Positions 51,821 to 64,000 of a stretch of 64,000 nt of DNA are shown in pieces; the first letter of the stretch is position 1, and every line of letters begins with the position of its first letter. Made by a program: the position numbers and the translations under genes. Under the pieces are notes generated by a model that saw only the letters and a program-made list of their open reading frames with translations, was not told the origin of the DNA and made no database searches. This stretch comes from Aphidius gifuensis (lineage: Eukaryota; Arthropoda; Insecta; Hymenoptera; Braconidae), in NCBI RefSeq assembly GCF_014905175.1, contig NC_057791.1, positions 3,906,001 to 3,970,000 on the forward strand, in the 5' to 3' direction.

Positions 51821-54349
51821 ATGGCTTTACTTGCAAGAACAGCTAAATCTGAGGTATGACAAAACTTTGTTTATAATAAACACTATTTTTTATAATAACA
51901 ATTTATTATTGCTAAATTTTATCTATTATTTCATATTATAAATATTAAAAATATATTTATTTAAAATAAATAATCAACATCAATTGTTATTGATGTTAAT
52001 GTTTTTTTTTATTTAACAATTTTATCTATATTCTTTTTTTTTTTTTAAATTATTGTGTCCTTGATATCAAATAGAGTTAAATTTTGTTATCACTTAAATT
52101 TTTATTTAAATTAAACACATTTAATTCAACATATACTTATGAATAAAGAAAAAAAAGACACTAAGTAATTACCATATGGTAATTCAAGTTAATCGGTCGA
52201 TGAAGGTTGTTTATTTTATTTTTATCGTTATCAGTTTTAAATTGTCAATACACCAACACGAAGACAATTTGGCATTGATAATAAAATGTAAAATAAAATA
52301 ATAAAAACATAAGATTTATTAGTTTTGTAATATATTTATTATTTTATCTTTTTTATGATTTCAGATGCATCTTGCAAAGAGATCATACAGTAGCACTGCC
52401 CCAGCAGTGAAAATGTTTATCAATGGACAATTTGTTGATTCAAAAAGTAATGAATTTATTGATGTACATGATCCAGCAACAAATAAAGTAATATGTCGTA
52501 CTCCAAAATCAACAAAAAATGAGATGCAAAGTGCTGTTGATTGTGCAAAAATAGCATATGAAAAATGGAGACATACAAGTGTTCTTACTAGACAAACACT
52601 TATGCTAAAATATCAAGCACTTATACGTGAAAATTCTGTAAGATTTATTAAAATATTTATTGATAAATTTAAAGGGCATAAATTTAATAAAAATAATTTT
52701 TTATTTTAGAAAATAATTGCTGAAAATATTGTTAAAGAAAATGGAAAAACAATGGCAGATGCTGAGGGTGATGTTCTTCGTGGTTTACGTAAGTTAAAAA
52801 TAATTAAAATAAGCAATTATTATTCATTATAAAATTTAAAATAAAATATTTATATAAACATGTTATTTAAATTTTTCAGAGGTCGTTGATTTTTGTACAG
52901 CAATACCAACATTACAACAGGGTGAATCAACTCCAAATGTTGCAACAGATATGGATATAATATCTTATAAAATACCACTTGGTGTTACAGCATCAATATG
53001 TCCATTTAATTTTCCAGCAATGATACCATTATGGTCATTTCCAATATCAGTTGCATGTGGTAATGCAACAATATTAAAACCATCAGAAAGAGTACCAGGT
53101 GCATCAATGATCCTTGCTGAATTATTTAATAAAGCTGGTGCACCACCAGGTCTCTTAAATATCATTCATGGACAACATGATGCTGTTGATTTTATATGTG
53201 AAAATCCAGATATTAAAGCTGTGTCATTTGTTGGATCAGATCAAGCTGTATGTTTTATTTTAAATTATATATAATTCATTATTTTATTTCCCCTAGTCGA
53301 AAAATTTAATTTAATATTTAACAATGACTATCAAAAAATATTCATTGCCTGTATAATATTACAAGCAATGAATGACCCTCATATTGACCCTCTTTAGTTC
53401 ATTCAACTTTAATTTATTTCGAAATACATTTTATATTTAATTTGACTTTTTTTTTAATTTTTTTTTTCAGGGTAAATATATTTACAAGCAAAGTAGTGCA
53501 CATGGTAAACGTGTACAATGTAATATGGCTGCTAAAAATCATTGTATTGTTATGCCAGATGCTAATAAAAATAAAACAATATCACAAATTGTTGGTGCTG
53601 CATTTGGTGCTGCTGGTCAACGTTGTATGGCATTATCTGTTGCAATATTTGTTGGTAAATCAAAAGATTGGCTACCAGAATTGGTTGATGCTGCTAAAAA
53701 ATTAAAAGTCAATGCTGGTCATATAGCTGGTGCTGATTTAGGTCCAGTTATATCAACACAATCTAAAATAAGAATTCATCAACTTATTGAATCTGGTATT
53801 AATGAAAATGCTAAAGTTGATTTAGATGGACGTAATATTATTGTACCTGGTTATGAAAATGGTAATTTTGTTGGACCAACAATTATTTCTGATGTTAAAT
53901 CACATATGAAATGTTATAAAGAAGAAATATTTGGACCAGTTTTAAATGTTATGTTTGCTGATACAATGGATGATGCAATTAATATTATAAATAATAGTCC
54001 ATATGGTAATGGAACAGCAATATTTACAATTAATGGTGCAACTGCAAGAACATTTGTTGATAGAATTGAAGCTGGACAAGTTGGTATTAATGTACCAATT
54101 CCAGTTCCATTACCAATGTTTAGTTTTACTGGTAATAAAGGATCATTCCTTGGTGATAATCATTTCTATGGAAAATACGTAAGTTGATTACTGATAAATA
54201 TAAAATCAATTTGAACATTATCTAATATATTTTTTCTTTTTTTTTAGGGAATTAATTTCCATACTCAGACTAAAACCATTACACAGCTTTGGCGTTCAGA
54301 TGATGCAACAGACATAACATCATCAACAGCAATGCCAACAATGCAGTAA
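51821..54349 (+). CDS. ALDH6A1: Methylmalonate-semialdehyde dehydrogenase (acylating), mitochondrial
   Basis: Converts methylmalonate or malonate semialdehyde plus CoA and NAD to propionyl- or acetyl-CoA in valine, thymine and beta-alanine catabolism. Exons 51821-51853, 52365-52637, 52710-52788, 52880-53247, 53471-54178 and 54248-54349 give 520 residues. The N-terminus MALLARTAKSEMHLAKRSYS is a basic, acid-free-type mitochondrial presequence apart from one Glu. Motifs: VKMFINGQFVDSKSNEFIDV, GVTASICPFNFPAMIPLWSF, FVGSDQAGKYIY, KRVQCNMAAKNHCIVMPDAN, catalytic Cys in AAGQRCMALSVAIFVG, EEIFGPVLNVM and the family end region GINFHTQTKTITQLWR. A 510-nt intron separates the presequence exon. No anomaly is seen. 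Confidence 0.95.
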
Positions 54350-54947
54350 TAAAAATTATCATTTAAAAAAGGATATATATATGTTAAAGAAATGAGAAAA
54401 ATTAGTTTTTATAATTAAATTTAATAATCCTCAGGGGATAAAATAATAATCAACGAAATTACGTCTTCCAATTATATATATTTTTGTATTACCTATTTAA
54501 AGTAATATATAAAAAAAATATACACGACAAACAAGTCTTGTATATTGCATTTATTTTTTATTTTGCCTTTAGCAACACCTGGGCTTCTTGAGTGTTAATG
54601 TAAAAGGATAAATTTACCATTAAAAAAAGGGTTTAATATATGTAGGTGTATTTAATGTTTAAGGAATAAATTTTAACGCAAGCGCATTTTAATTCTTGTT
54701 TCTCCTAAATTCTATTTTTATCCCAGACCCTCATGTCTGGATGACAGCCCTCAGTTGCCGGGATACAACTGATAAAATTATTAACATTTTTGTTTTGTTA
54801 ATTTTAGAGTTTTAGTGTCATTAAAAAATGTAAGTATTTCTATATTATTACAATTTATTTATATTTGTAATATTTTATTTTTTTATTAGATTATTATAAT
54901 AATAATCAATCAATTATTATATTGTATTTATTTTTTAGAAGTTAAAA
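54350..54947 (+). other. Spacer and leader of the two-pass membrane protein gene
   Basis: It contains the MMSDH 3' UTR with AATAAA strings. A less AT-rich block at 54720-54780 includes a short inverted repeat (cagttg...caactg). An acceptor (ttttttag) at 54938 directly precedes the next ATG, so a non-coding first exon probably lies here. Confidence 0.4.
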
Positions 54948-55835
54948 ATGTATGAAACAACAGTTAAAAAAAGTGATGTCGAATCTCAACATTCAATGTT
55001 TCATACATTTTGTGATTGTCATTCGGACGAATTATCAACATTACAAGAAAGAGCTGAAACAATGTACTGTTGTTTAATAATAATAATGGGCTTCATTTTT
55101 TTCGGAGCGTTGCCATTAATTTTAAAAAATGATACAAATATAAAGTATGATAATATTGATACTACAATAATAACAACAACAACAACAACACCACCACCAC
55201 TTGTAAAAAGTTCAACAAGTACATTTAAAAGAGCTAAAATGCCTAGAGTTACACTCAAACTTCGTGAAAATGAAACTATACCAAAAATGTATATGGAAGT
55301 TGGTATAACATCATATAAAAAAGGTAATATTACAACAAGTGTATTGGCAAATGATTTAAGCCTTGAGGGTTTAATATTCAAAACACCTGAAGGTACAATA
55401 ATACCTTGGAATGAAAAATGGCCATTTTCGAAATCATCATCATCTTATGGAAATTTTAAGGTAAATAATAAAAAAAACTGTGTTATTATTATTTTAAAAT
55501 GAATAGATAAAAATTGCAGATAAACTGCAAGATAGAAATTAATAAAAATGATAAATTAATGGTATTATAAATGATGATTATATAAATAATAAAATAGATT
55601 GTTTGCTTATTTTTTTCAGACAAGCTATGAAATGACAGAACAATTATTAGCTATATTGGTGACTTTGATGGCTGTAATGTTTTTGATTGTTTGTGTATTG
55701 ATTCTGACAGAAACTAAAATGAAAAAATGTAAATTTAATAATATAGAGGAAGCACTGATACCTGAAAGAATTGTTTCTTATCGTAGAATAATTATTATAA
55801 ATGTTAATGGAGTTGAAACAGAGTTGATGGATTAA
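54948..55835 (+). CDS. Uncharacterised two-pass membrane protein
   Basis: Exons 54948-55460 and 55620-55835 give 242 residues. I do not recognise the family. The N-terminus (about 40 residues) is Cys/His-bearing and hydrophilic. The first membrane segment is about residues 41-62 (YCCLIIIMGFIFFGALPLIL). A Thr/Pro-rich stretch with a run of Thr follows, then a basic region, then a possible folded part (SLEGLIFKTPEGTIIPWNEK). The second membrane segment is about residues 179-202 (LLAILVTLMAVMFLIVCVLI), with a short tail ending NVNGVETELMD. Positive residues after the second segment (KMKKCK) suggest both ends are cytoplasmic and the 115-residue loop is outside. The splice keeps the frame in phase 0. 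Function is unknown. Confidence 0.7.
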
Positions 55836-58800
55836 ATTTTGCTAAAATCAATTTGCAAAAAATTTATCAATGGCTCTATGGTTTTACCATCACAAAAAAA
55901 AAAATAAATATATATAAAAAAATGAAGCTGTGTTAAAATATATATATATATATGTTTAATGTAAATTTCGAAAAATCAATTAAAAAAACGAGTCGTCGAA
56001 CTTGTCATGACCTTGACGTCTCATCAAGTCAATTTTTTCTTTAAAATAAAAAAGAAATAAGGAATAAAAAAACTGTCAAATTGCGTAAGATATCGAAGAA
56101 TCAACATATTTATGTTCAAGGTCTTGAGATTAATTATATCAATGCATTAAAATTGAAATTACCAAACAATGTTTAATTAAATGTTGAAAGCATATCCATA
56201 AGGCTATAAAATTTTAATATTATAAATTTATTTTAATATGTAAATATTGTTATATATAATTTTTTTTGTTACATCAAAATTAAAATAAGAAAATTGATTG
56301 TTGATACTTGATCGTATAATTTTTAAATTATACCTTATGAATCATGCAATTTCTTTGTTTAAATTTCGTTTAATAATTATATCAAATAAATATTGCGGAA
56401 GGTGTACTGAGGATGTGTGTGTGATATATATTGTCGACCCTAATTTTATAATCAAGACTTAATTAATTTTACCCTCTTCCAACACTTGAGGCTTTAAATG
56501 ATTCAAATAAATATCCTTTTGATGTATAAAAATATAAATTTATCAAAAATTCATCAAACACTATCTATTACATTCTAAACAAATAAACAAAATAATTAAA
56601 AATTTTGAAAACAATTTAAAAATAAAAATAACAAATCTGTTTATTTGTTTATTTTTTAAAAATATACCTATAATATTAATTATTATTATAACTTTTGAAA
56701 AAATTTATTTTTATTTTTTTTTATCTAAAAAAATTTAATTGTTTTACGTTTTATAAATAAATTTTAATTCAAACTTACTTTTAAAAAGAACAACCAGGTG
56801 GCGATATAAAATCCCCTCCATTTTTTTTGACACATGACATAAAAACAAACTTAAATGTGTTGTGTATGTGTAGTGTTATGTATTTTTTTTTTCGTTTTGT
56901 TATTTTTATTTTTTTAATCATATCACGAAATACATATGGGTATGGGTATGTATCAATAGAACACACTGAAATACACAATTACAATTACAATCATAAAACA
57001 AGTTGCTTGGTTATTTCAGTAAAGGTCGAACACTGGTGAACGCATGTGTGCCAAAGACAAGATTATATTTTTTTAGTACGGCCACAGAGTTATAGCCGGA
57101 CAGTCTGGACTACTATTTACTTCTGCTCCGGCATAATACAACACGTAAGTCTATGACATAATAATTTTCATTAAAAAACCGAAAAAAAAATAAATAATAA
57201 TTTAATAATACAGTAATTAAATCAAAATTTAATTACAAATTATTATTATTATTTTTATAATAATTAGACATCATACACAAACATGCACGTACTTATAACA
57301 ACGAAATTTTTATTTTTTTTATTTATATAATTATATTAAACATGTTAATTTAAGCTTGATATCAAGTATTATTTTTCTTTCGGGTGAAAGGTCTCTTTTT
57401 AATAGCACATCAAACAATATTTTCGTTCTCATTTTTTTTTTTTTTTTTTTGAAATCGAAAACAAATCGAAATGATAGTTTTTCTTTTAAATCGAAATACT
57501 ATTTTTTTTTTTTTTTTTTCTATTACGAAATGAATAAATAATAGTACTTTGGAGTAATTTTTTTAAGTGGTTTTTTCCATGAATAAAAATGTTTTTAAAA
57601 TAATTAGATTGTTGAAATTATTGATCATGTTTACAAGCAAATTACAAGTTATAAAATTGAAAAAAAAAATAAGAAAATTAAAAAAAAAAATAAATGATAA
57701 ATTGTAGAATAATAATTTATGTCTACGTGACTATGATTTTCCTGTCACCTTGCACGACTTTTAATTTACCCTAATCAATATTTTCAAAATAATATTAATT
57801 TTTTTTATTAATATTTTTAAGTAAACATTATAATTAATATAAATAAATTTTTATTATTAATATATGATTTAGTAGGATCATTAAAAGAATTTAAAAAACC
57901 GGTTTTTTATTCATCAATAATTTTATGTTTAAATTTTAAATGTTATTTATCGATATTGAGTATTCAATAGATCATTTTAAAATTTATTTAAATATTTATT
58001 TATATTTTTTTTTTTTTTTGGCCATTTTACTTGATAATATCGTGAAAACATGGTTCATCCTTGACCGAATTTTTCAATGTATAGTCAGCTGATATTAATA
58101 AAAAAAAAATAACATAAAAATTGATAATTAATATTCATTAATGTATACTCATTAATAATCGATATTGATTTTTTAATAAATTAAAAAATACAAGGTAGTC
58201 TGAAAGATTTTTAATGCACTTTAAATTAATTTTGTTGTTTATTATTTTTTGAAGGAATATTTGAATGATGATTTGAGTTTGAAAATAATAAAAACAAATG
58301 TACTTGATCAATATAAAATGCCCCAGTGACCTAGACAAGTATCATTGTTGGTAGCAAATTTGCCATGCAATCAATCATCAAAGGTTCATAGAACCTTTTT
58401 AAAAAATTTTAATCTAACTTTATAAGTACCTTATATCTTTTTTATATACCTTTTTTTTTTGTTGTAGTGTAATTTTCTTTTTTTTTTTTTTTATAGTCAT
58501 GAAATTTATCAGTACTTTACAGCATCTTCATGACTGGCAAGAAGCCAAAAGTATTTCAATTTTACTTGAGAAGCCTCATAACATGATAAACGTTTTTTAA
58601 TTAATTTCATAAAAAATAAAATAATAATAACAATGATAGCTTTTTATATTAAACAATTGGGAAAAAAAAAAAATTCTCTCTTTATTTATTTAACAATAAT
58701 AATAATATTATTTAAAATTTAAATTAAAAAGAAAATAGTCTATAATTAATTTTAGAATTTATACGTGCCAATTTTGAATTTTTTTAATTTAATAATTATT

Positions 58801-60320
58801 ATTATCTTTAAAGAATTAATTTATTTATTTTAAAACATAATTTTTATGTTTAAAAATTTATTTAGTTTGTATATTTATTTTTATTTTAATTATTATTTAT
58901 TTATTTATTTTTTTTAACTCTTGGATTTTCTTTAAGCTTTATTATTTTTTCATTCAATAAGTTGATGATTGTTGATAGCACCAGTCAGCAAAAGTCTCGT
59001 GGACTTTGGACCCTTTCAAAGTTTATAGTATAATATTATTATTTTGAACAAACATTACAATTGAGCATTGGCATTATTTTTTAGTTGCATTTAAAAAAAA
59101 TTATTTTTCATAAAATCATGTAATTGTTGATGATAGAAAAAATTTAAAAATATCTATTTTTATATATTTTTCGATGATATAACGCTTGAAATAATTATTA
59201 CAATAAAACGAATAAAAGAAATAATTTATTTTCAATTTATTTTTTTAAATATTCATTAATATTTCTATTCAAGGAACACATTATGTTTATAGGCATCTGT
59301 ATATAAATAATGAATGACTTACACAGTGTCAAAAGTGTCAATATGACAATTGAAAATATCAAATATATATCAAAGATAATTGTTAGTTATCAATGTACAA
59401 TATCATCATGATTACAATGTTTTATTATCTATAATAATTTAAAATTTTTTTGCATGTTGAACATTAATATGTGAACCTAAACAAAGTTTAACAAATAAAA
59501 AAAAAAAAAAAATACCTTTTATCACACATGAAAGTTGACCAGACACTGATTTATCTTTTTGTTTTTTTTTAATCTGATTGTCAGGTCTAGGTCATTTGAT
59601 TTATCTAAACGATTCCAGTTTAAAATTCATGTACATAAAGTTTTTTATTTTTTTTTTTACAAAACAGTTTTTGATGTTTAAAAGAAAAATAAATTTTCGA
59701 TTTGTCTTGCATAATCATTGCATTATAAATTTTAATTTGAAAAAAAAAAAAAAAAAAAATTGTATAAATAAATAATGATAAGAGGGAAAAAAAAAAAAGA
59801 AAGTCAAACTGAGTAAATTTTAGACTGGTCTGTTTGTTGGTTTAAGTAAAAAAAATTACTGGAATTTAAACTTGTTGATATGTCGTTAATAAAGTTGTCA
59901 ATGTGCAGGTTTTATTACTATCAACGTAAAATTATAATTAAAATTTTATTCCTCAAATGGATTTATTTTATAAATATATTTTTTTTTAAATTATCATACT
60001 TCCAAGTATTGAGCTATTGATAATAATAACTTTGTTTTATCTCTTGTAAAATTGTCACGTAATTTTTTTGTTAATAACTTGTAAAAATATTTCAAGGAAT
60101 CCAAATATTTTCTTTGAATAATAATAATTTTTTTATCTTTTATTATTTCAGAATAATCACGCAGAAATTTTATGTCCAAGACAAGTTAAATATATATAAA
60201 CAAAAATATATTAACAACAAATGATCATATAGAAATCAAAAATAGATTTATATTATTCTACCTCAATAAAAAGTCATTTGAATAAATTAAAAAAGAAATA
60301 AAAATATTAATTAAATAAAT
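55836..60320. other. 4.5-kb region upstream of pyruvate carboxylase
   Basis: No coding gene is supported on either strand. A GC-richer block at 57010-57150 ends in a strong donor (acac/gtaagt, junction at 57144/57145) and may be a non-coding first exon and promoter of the pyruvate carboxylase gene. Several acceptor-like pyrimidine tracts occur before 60321. The rest is AT-rich with poly-A/T runs. Confidence 0.4.
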
Positions 60321-63300
60321 ATGTATTCGGCACATAGAGCAAGCAGGGCCTTGGCTCATCAACGTACTATATATCGTATATTAAATCAAAATTTTGGCAC
60401 AGATGTCCAGTACAAACCAATACGTAGTGTATTAGTTGCAAATCGTGGTGAAATAGCAATACGTGTTTTTCGTGCATGTAATGAATTGGGTATAAGATCA
60501 GTTGCAATTTATTCTGAACAAGATAAAATGCAAATGCACAGACAAAAAGCTGATGAAGGATATATTGTTGGTAAAGGGCTACCACCAGTTGCTGCATATT
60601 TAAATATACCAGAAATAATAAGAATTGCACAAGAAAATAATATTGATGCAATACATCCTGGTTATGGTTTTTTATCTGAAAGATCAGATTTTGCACAATC
60701 AGTTGTTGATGCTGGTATTAGATTTATTGGTCCAAGTCCAAAAGTTGTACAACAAATGGGTGATAAAGTTGCTGCTAGACAAGCAGCAATTGCTGCTGGT
60801 GTACCAATTGTACCTGGTACTGATGGACCAGTTACAACAGCTGATGAAGCAATGTCATTTTGTCAAAAACATGGTCTTCCAGTAATATTTAAAGCTGCAT
60901 ATGGTGGTGGTGGACGTGGTATGAGAGTTGTACGACAAATGGAAGAAGTTACAGAAATGTTTAATCGTGCATCATCTGAGGCTAAAGCAGCATTTGGTGA
61001 TGGTGCAATGTTTATTGAAAAATTCATTGAACGTCCACGTCATATTGAAGTACAATTACTTGGTGATAAAGCTGGTAATGTTGTACATCTTTATGAACGT
61101 GATTGTTCAGTACAAAGACGTCATCAAAAAGTTGTTGAAATTGCACCAGCACCATCACTTAATGAAAATGTACGTAATAAAATGACTGAACATGCTGTTA
61201 AATTAGCACGTCATGTTGGTTATTCAAATGCTGGTACAGTTGAATTTTTAGTTGATGAAACTGGTAATTTTTATTTTATTGAAGTTAATGCAAGATTACA
61301 AGTTGAACATACTGTTACTGAAGAAATAACTGGTATTGATTTGGTACAATCACAAATTAGAATTGCTGAAGGTATGACATTACCTGAACTTGGTATGACA
61401 CAAGATAAAATTCATACACGTGGTTATGCAATACAATGTCGTGTTACAACTGAAGATCCAGCTAAAAATTTTCAACCAGATACTGGAAGAATTGAAGTAT
61501 TTAGATCTGGTGAAGGTATGGGAATTAGACTTGATTCAGCATCAGCATTTGCTGGTGCAATTATATCACCATATTATGATTCACTACTTGTTAAAGTTAT
61601 TGCACATTCTTGTGATTTACAATCATCATGTGCTAAAATGAATCGTGCATTAAGAGAATTTCGTATACGTGGTGTTAAAACAAATATACCATTTTTATTA
61701 AATGTTTTGGAAAATCAAAAATTTTTAAATGGCAATGTTGATACATATTTTATTGATGAAAATCCACAATTATTTAAATTTCAAACAAGCAGAAATAGAG
61801 CACAAAAATTACTTAATTATATTGGTACTGTACTTGTTAATGGACCATCTACACCATTGGCAACACAACTTAAACCAGCTACAATTAAACCACACATTCC
61901 TACTATTCCTGTTGGTAAGTTTTCAACATTTTTTATTTATTTATTTTTAAATATATAAATTTTTGTTTAATTTATTCACGTAGATAGCACAATTTTAAAT
62001 ACACAAAAATATTCATATATAATTCATCAAGAACATTTATATAAAAAAAAAAAAAAAAAAAGTGAAGCTTTGCTATTGGAATCACTACTTTTGGCTAATT
62101 TTTTTTATGTTTTCTTTATATATTTTTTAAAAATTATTTACACTCATTATTTTTAAAAAGAAAAAAAATAAAATTCATTATATGTGTTAAAAATTTTTAA
62201 ATCATATAAAACATTTAGAAAAGAAGGATTTTTAAAACGACAAGAAAAAAAGAAATCATTATTTCATTTGGCATGTGGTTTTATTATTTATTTTTTTTTC
62301 GTTGGCAATTTTTCGTTTTTTTTTCTTTTAGACTATACTAAACTTGCAGCTGTTGAAGACGAAGATGCGGACATTGCAGGTAGAACAATCACATCATTAT
62401 TTTTCAACATTTTGCTATGTTATCCTCGGCTTTTATTTTAATCACAAAAAAAACTTTTATTTTTCTAATTGTTGATTTAATAAAATATGCTTCTGTTGCT
62501 TAACAAAAAACCACCTTATTTGTTTGCATAAAAACAGATAAAAAAAACCCCTCAATCCAAGACAATACAATTGAATAATATATGTATTTTTTTTTCTCAA
62601 TTATTAAAGATATTTTGGAGCCACCAAAAGGTCTACGTCATATACTTTTAGAACAAGGTCCAGAAGGTTTTGCAAAAGCAGTAAGAAATGAAAAAAAATT
62701 ACTCTTAATGGACACAACATTTCGTGATGCTCATCAGTCACTTTTAGCAACGAGAATTCGTTCACATGATTTATTAAACATATCACCATATGTAGCTCAT
62801 AAATTTAATAATCTTTATTCACTTGAAAATTGGGGTGGTGCAACATTTGATGTGGCACTACGTTTTCTTCATGAATGTCCATGGGAACGTTTAGAAGCTA
62901 TGAGAAAAGCAATACCAAATATACCATTTCAAATGTTATTACGTGGTGCAAATGCTGTTGGTTATACAAATTATCCTGATAATGTTGTTTATAAATTTTG
63001 TGATTTATCAGTTAAATGTGGTATGGATATATTTCGTGTATTTGATTCATTAAATTATTTGCCAAATTTAATATTGGGTATGGAAGCTGCTGGTAAAGCT
63101 GGTGGTGTTGTTGAAGCAGCAATATCATATACTGGTGATGTTAGTGATTTATCACGTCAAAAATATGATCTTAAATATTATACAAATTTAGCTGATGAAT
63201 TAGTTAAAGCTGGTACACATGTATTGTGTATTAAAGATATGGCTGGTTTATTAAAACCAAAAGCTGCTGGTATATTAATTGATGCAATAAGACAAAAACA

Positions 63301-64000
63301 TCCAGATATACCAATACATATACATACACATGATACAGCTGGTGCTGGTGTTGCTGCAATGCTTGAATGTGCTAAAGCTGGTGCTGATGTTGTTGATGTT
63401 GCTGTTGATAGTATGTCAGGTATGACAAGTCAACCATCAATGGGTGCAATTGTTGCATCATTACAAGGTACTGATATTGATACAAATTTTGATTTACGTG
63501 ATGTATCAGAGTATTCAGCATATTGGGAACAAACAAGAACATTATATGCACCATTTGAATGTACAACAACAATGAAATCTGGTAATGCTGATGTTTATTT
63601 AAATGAAATACCAGGTGGACAATATACTAATTTACAATTTCAAGCATATTCATTGGGTCTTGGTGAATTTTTTGAAGATGTTAAAAAAGCATATAGAGAA
63701 GCAAATTTATTACTTGGTGATATTATTAAAGTAACACCAAGCTCAAAAGTTGTTGGTGATTTTGCACAATTTATGGTACAAAATAAATTAACAGCAAATG
63801 ATGTTTTAGATAAAGCTGAAGAATTATCATTTCCAAAATCAGTTGTTGAATTTTTACAAGGTGCTATTGGTGAACCACATGGAGGTTTTCCAGAACCATT
63901 AAGATCAAAAATACTCAAAGATATGCCAAGAGTTAATGGTAGACCTGGTGAATCTTTATCACCATTAGATTTTAATAAATTAGAAAAAGAATTAAGAGAT
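60321..64000 (+). CDS. PC: Pyruvate carboxylase, mitochondrial (partial, runs off window)
   Basis: Biotin enzyme that makes oxaloacetate from pyruvate, bicarbonate and ATP in the matrix. Exons 60321-61914, 62332-62379 and 62610 to beyond 64000; 1011 codons are visible. The N-terminus MYSAHRASRALAHQRTIYRI is a basic presequence. The biotin carboxylase domain begins SVLVANRGEIAIRVFRACNE, with HPGYGFLSER, ATP-grasp GGGGRGMRVV, ERDCSVQRRHQKVVEIAPAP, FIEVNARLQVEHTVTEEITG. The carboxyltransferase domain begins LLLMDTTFRDAHQSLLATRI, with metal-site HIHTHDTAGAG and the carboxylated-Lys segment CIKDMAGLLKP. The allosteric/tetramerisation part has started; the biotin carrier domain with the biotinyl Lys lies outside. 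The large uninterrupted exons are typical. A 48-nt exon in the interdomain linker is listed separately. Confidence 0.97.
61915..62331 (+). other. Pyruvate carboxylase intron 1 (417 nt)
   Basis: Donor gtaagt and acceptor ttttctttttag. It contains A and T runs and no other feature. Confidence 0.7.
62332..62379 (+). other. 48-nt exon in the pyruvate carboxylase linker, possible cassette
   Basis: It encodes about DYTKLAAVEDEDADIA between acceptor ttttctttta/g and donor gtagaa. It is phase 1 at both ends and a multiple of three; with or without it, the junction codon is GAT and the frame stays open. The acidic peptide would sit between the biotin carboxylase and carboxyltransferase domains, where other family members vary in length. 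Confidence 0.65.

Noticed and set aside
1..64000. Transposons, endogenous viral genes, CRISPR arrays
   Set aside because: No reverse transcriptase, transposase, integrase or capsid-like ORF, no terminal repeats with target duplications, and no regularly spaced direct repeats were seen.

Overview
The window is AT-rich animal nuclear DNA: introns with GT..AG junctions, dense poly-A/T runs, A/T-ending codons, no operons, no prophage or CRISPR. The selenophosphate synthetase gene carries an in-frame UGA at the Sec/Thr position followed at once by a strong hairpin, an arrangement known from Hymenoptera. Together with the insect-type gene content this points to a hymenopteran, plausibly an AT-rich parasitoid wasp. 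Species cannot be told from the sequence.

Layout. 1-27 kb: one large regulatory locus, a Nuclear Factor I (NFI/CTF) transcription-factor gene on the + strand. It has eleven coding exons from 2651 to 22086 plus a possible 18-nt first exon at 2275, long introns, a Gln/His tract near the C-terminus, and a long AT-rich 3' flank. 27.3 kb: an intron-containing tRNA-Leu(CAA). 27.8-29.2 kb (-): a secreted lipase/phospholipase A1. 30.3-34.6 kb (-): ceramide kinase. 36.3-37.7 kb (+): an F-box/leucine-rich-repeat protein. 38.0-42.1 kb (+): a very acidic, Ser-rich, probably nuclear protein with a PIP-box-like motif; its frame is broken by one in-frame TAA. 43.6-45.2 kb (+): autophagy protease ATG4. 46.1-47.1 kb (-): mitochondrial GTP:AMP phosphotransferase (AK3). 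48.5-50.6 kb (-): selenophosphate synthetase 1 with UGA codon. 51.8-54.3 kb (+): methylmalonate-semialdehyde dehydrogenase. 54.9-55.8 kb (+): an unrecognised two-pass membrane protein. 60.3 kb to the end (+): pyruvate carboxylase, cut by the window edge.

The genes are independent eukaryotic transcription units. Three act in mitochondria (AK3, methylmalonate-semialdehyde dehydrogenase, pyruvate carboxylase), but proximity need not mean shared regulation. CERK and the F-box gene diverge, as do SPS1 and MMSDH; ATG4 and AK3 converge.

The most interesting signals are: (1) the SPS1 UGA and adjacent hairpin; (2) a 21-nt element in an NFI intron that is perfectly complementary to the 5' splice site of the preceding exon, beside a near-identical sense decoy; (3) the in-frame TAA in the acidic nuclear gene, which lies inside a 33-nt GT..AG segment; (4) an open, GC-richer 28-codon extension after the NFI UGA stop; (5) frame-preserving small exons in pyruvate carboxylase (48 nt) and ceramide kinase (15 nt). 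All exon boundaries were set by eye from splice consensus, reading phase and family similarity, with no transcript evidence.
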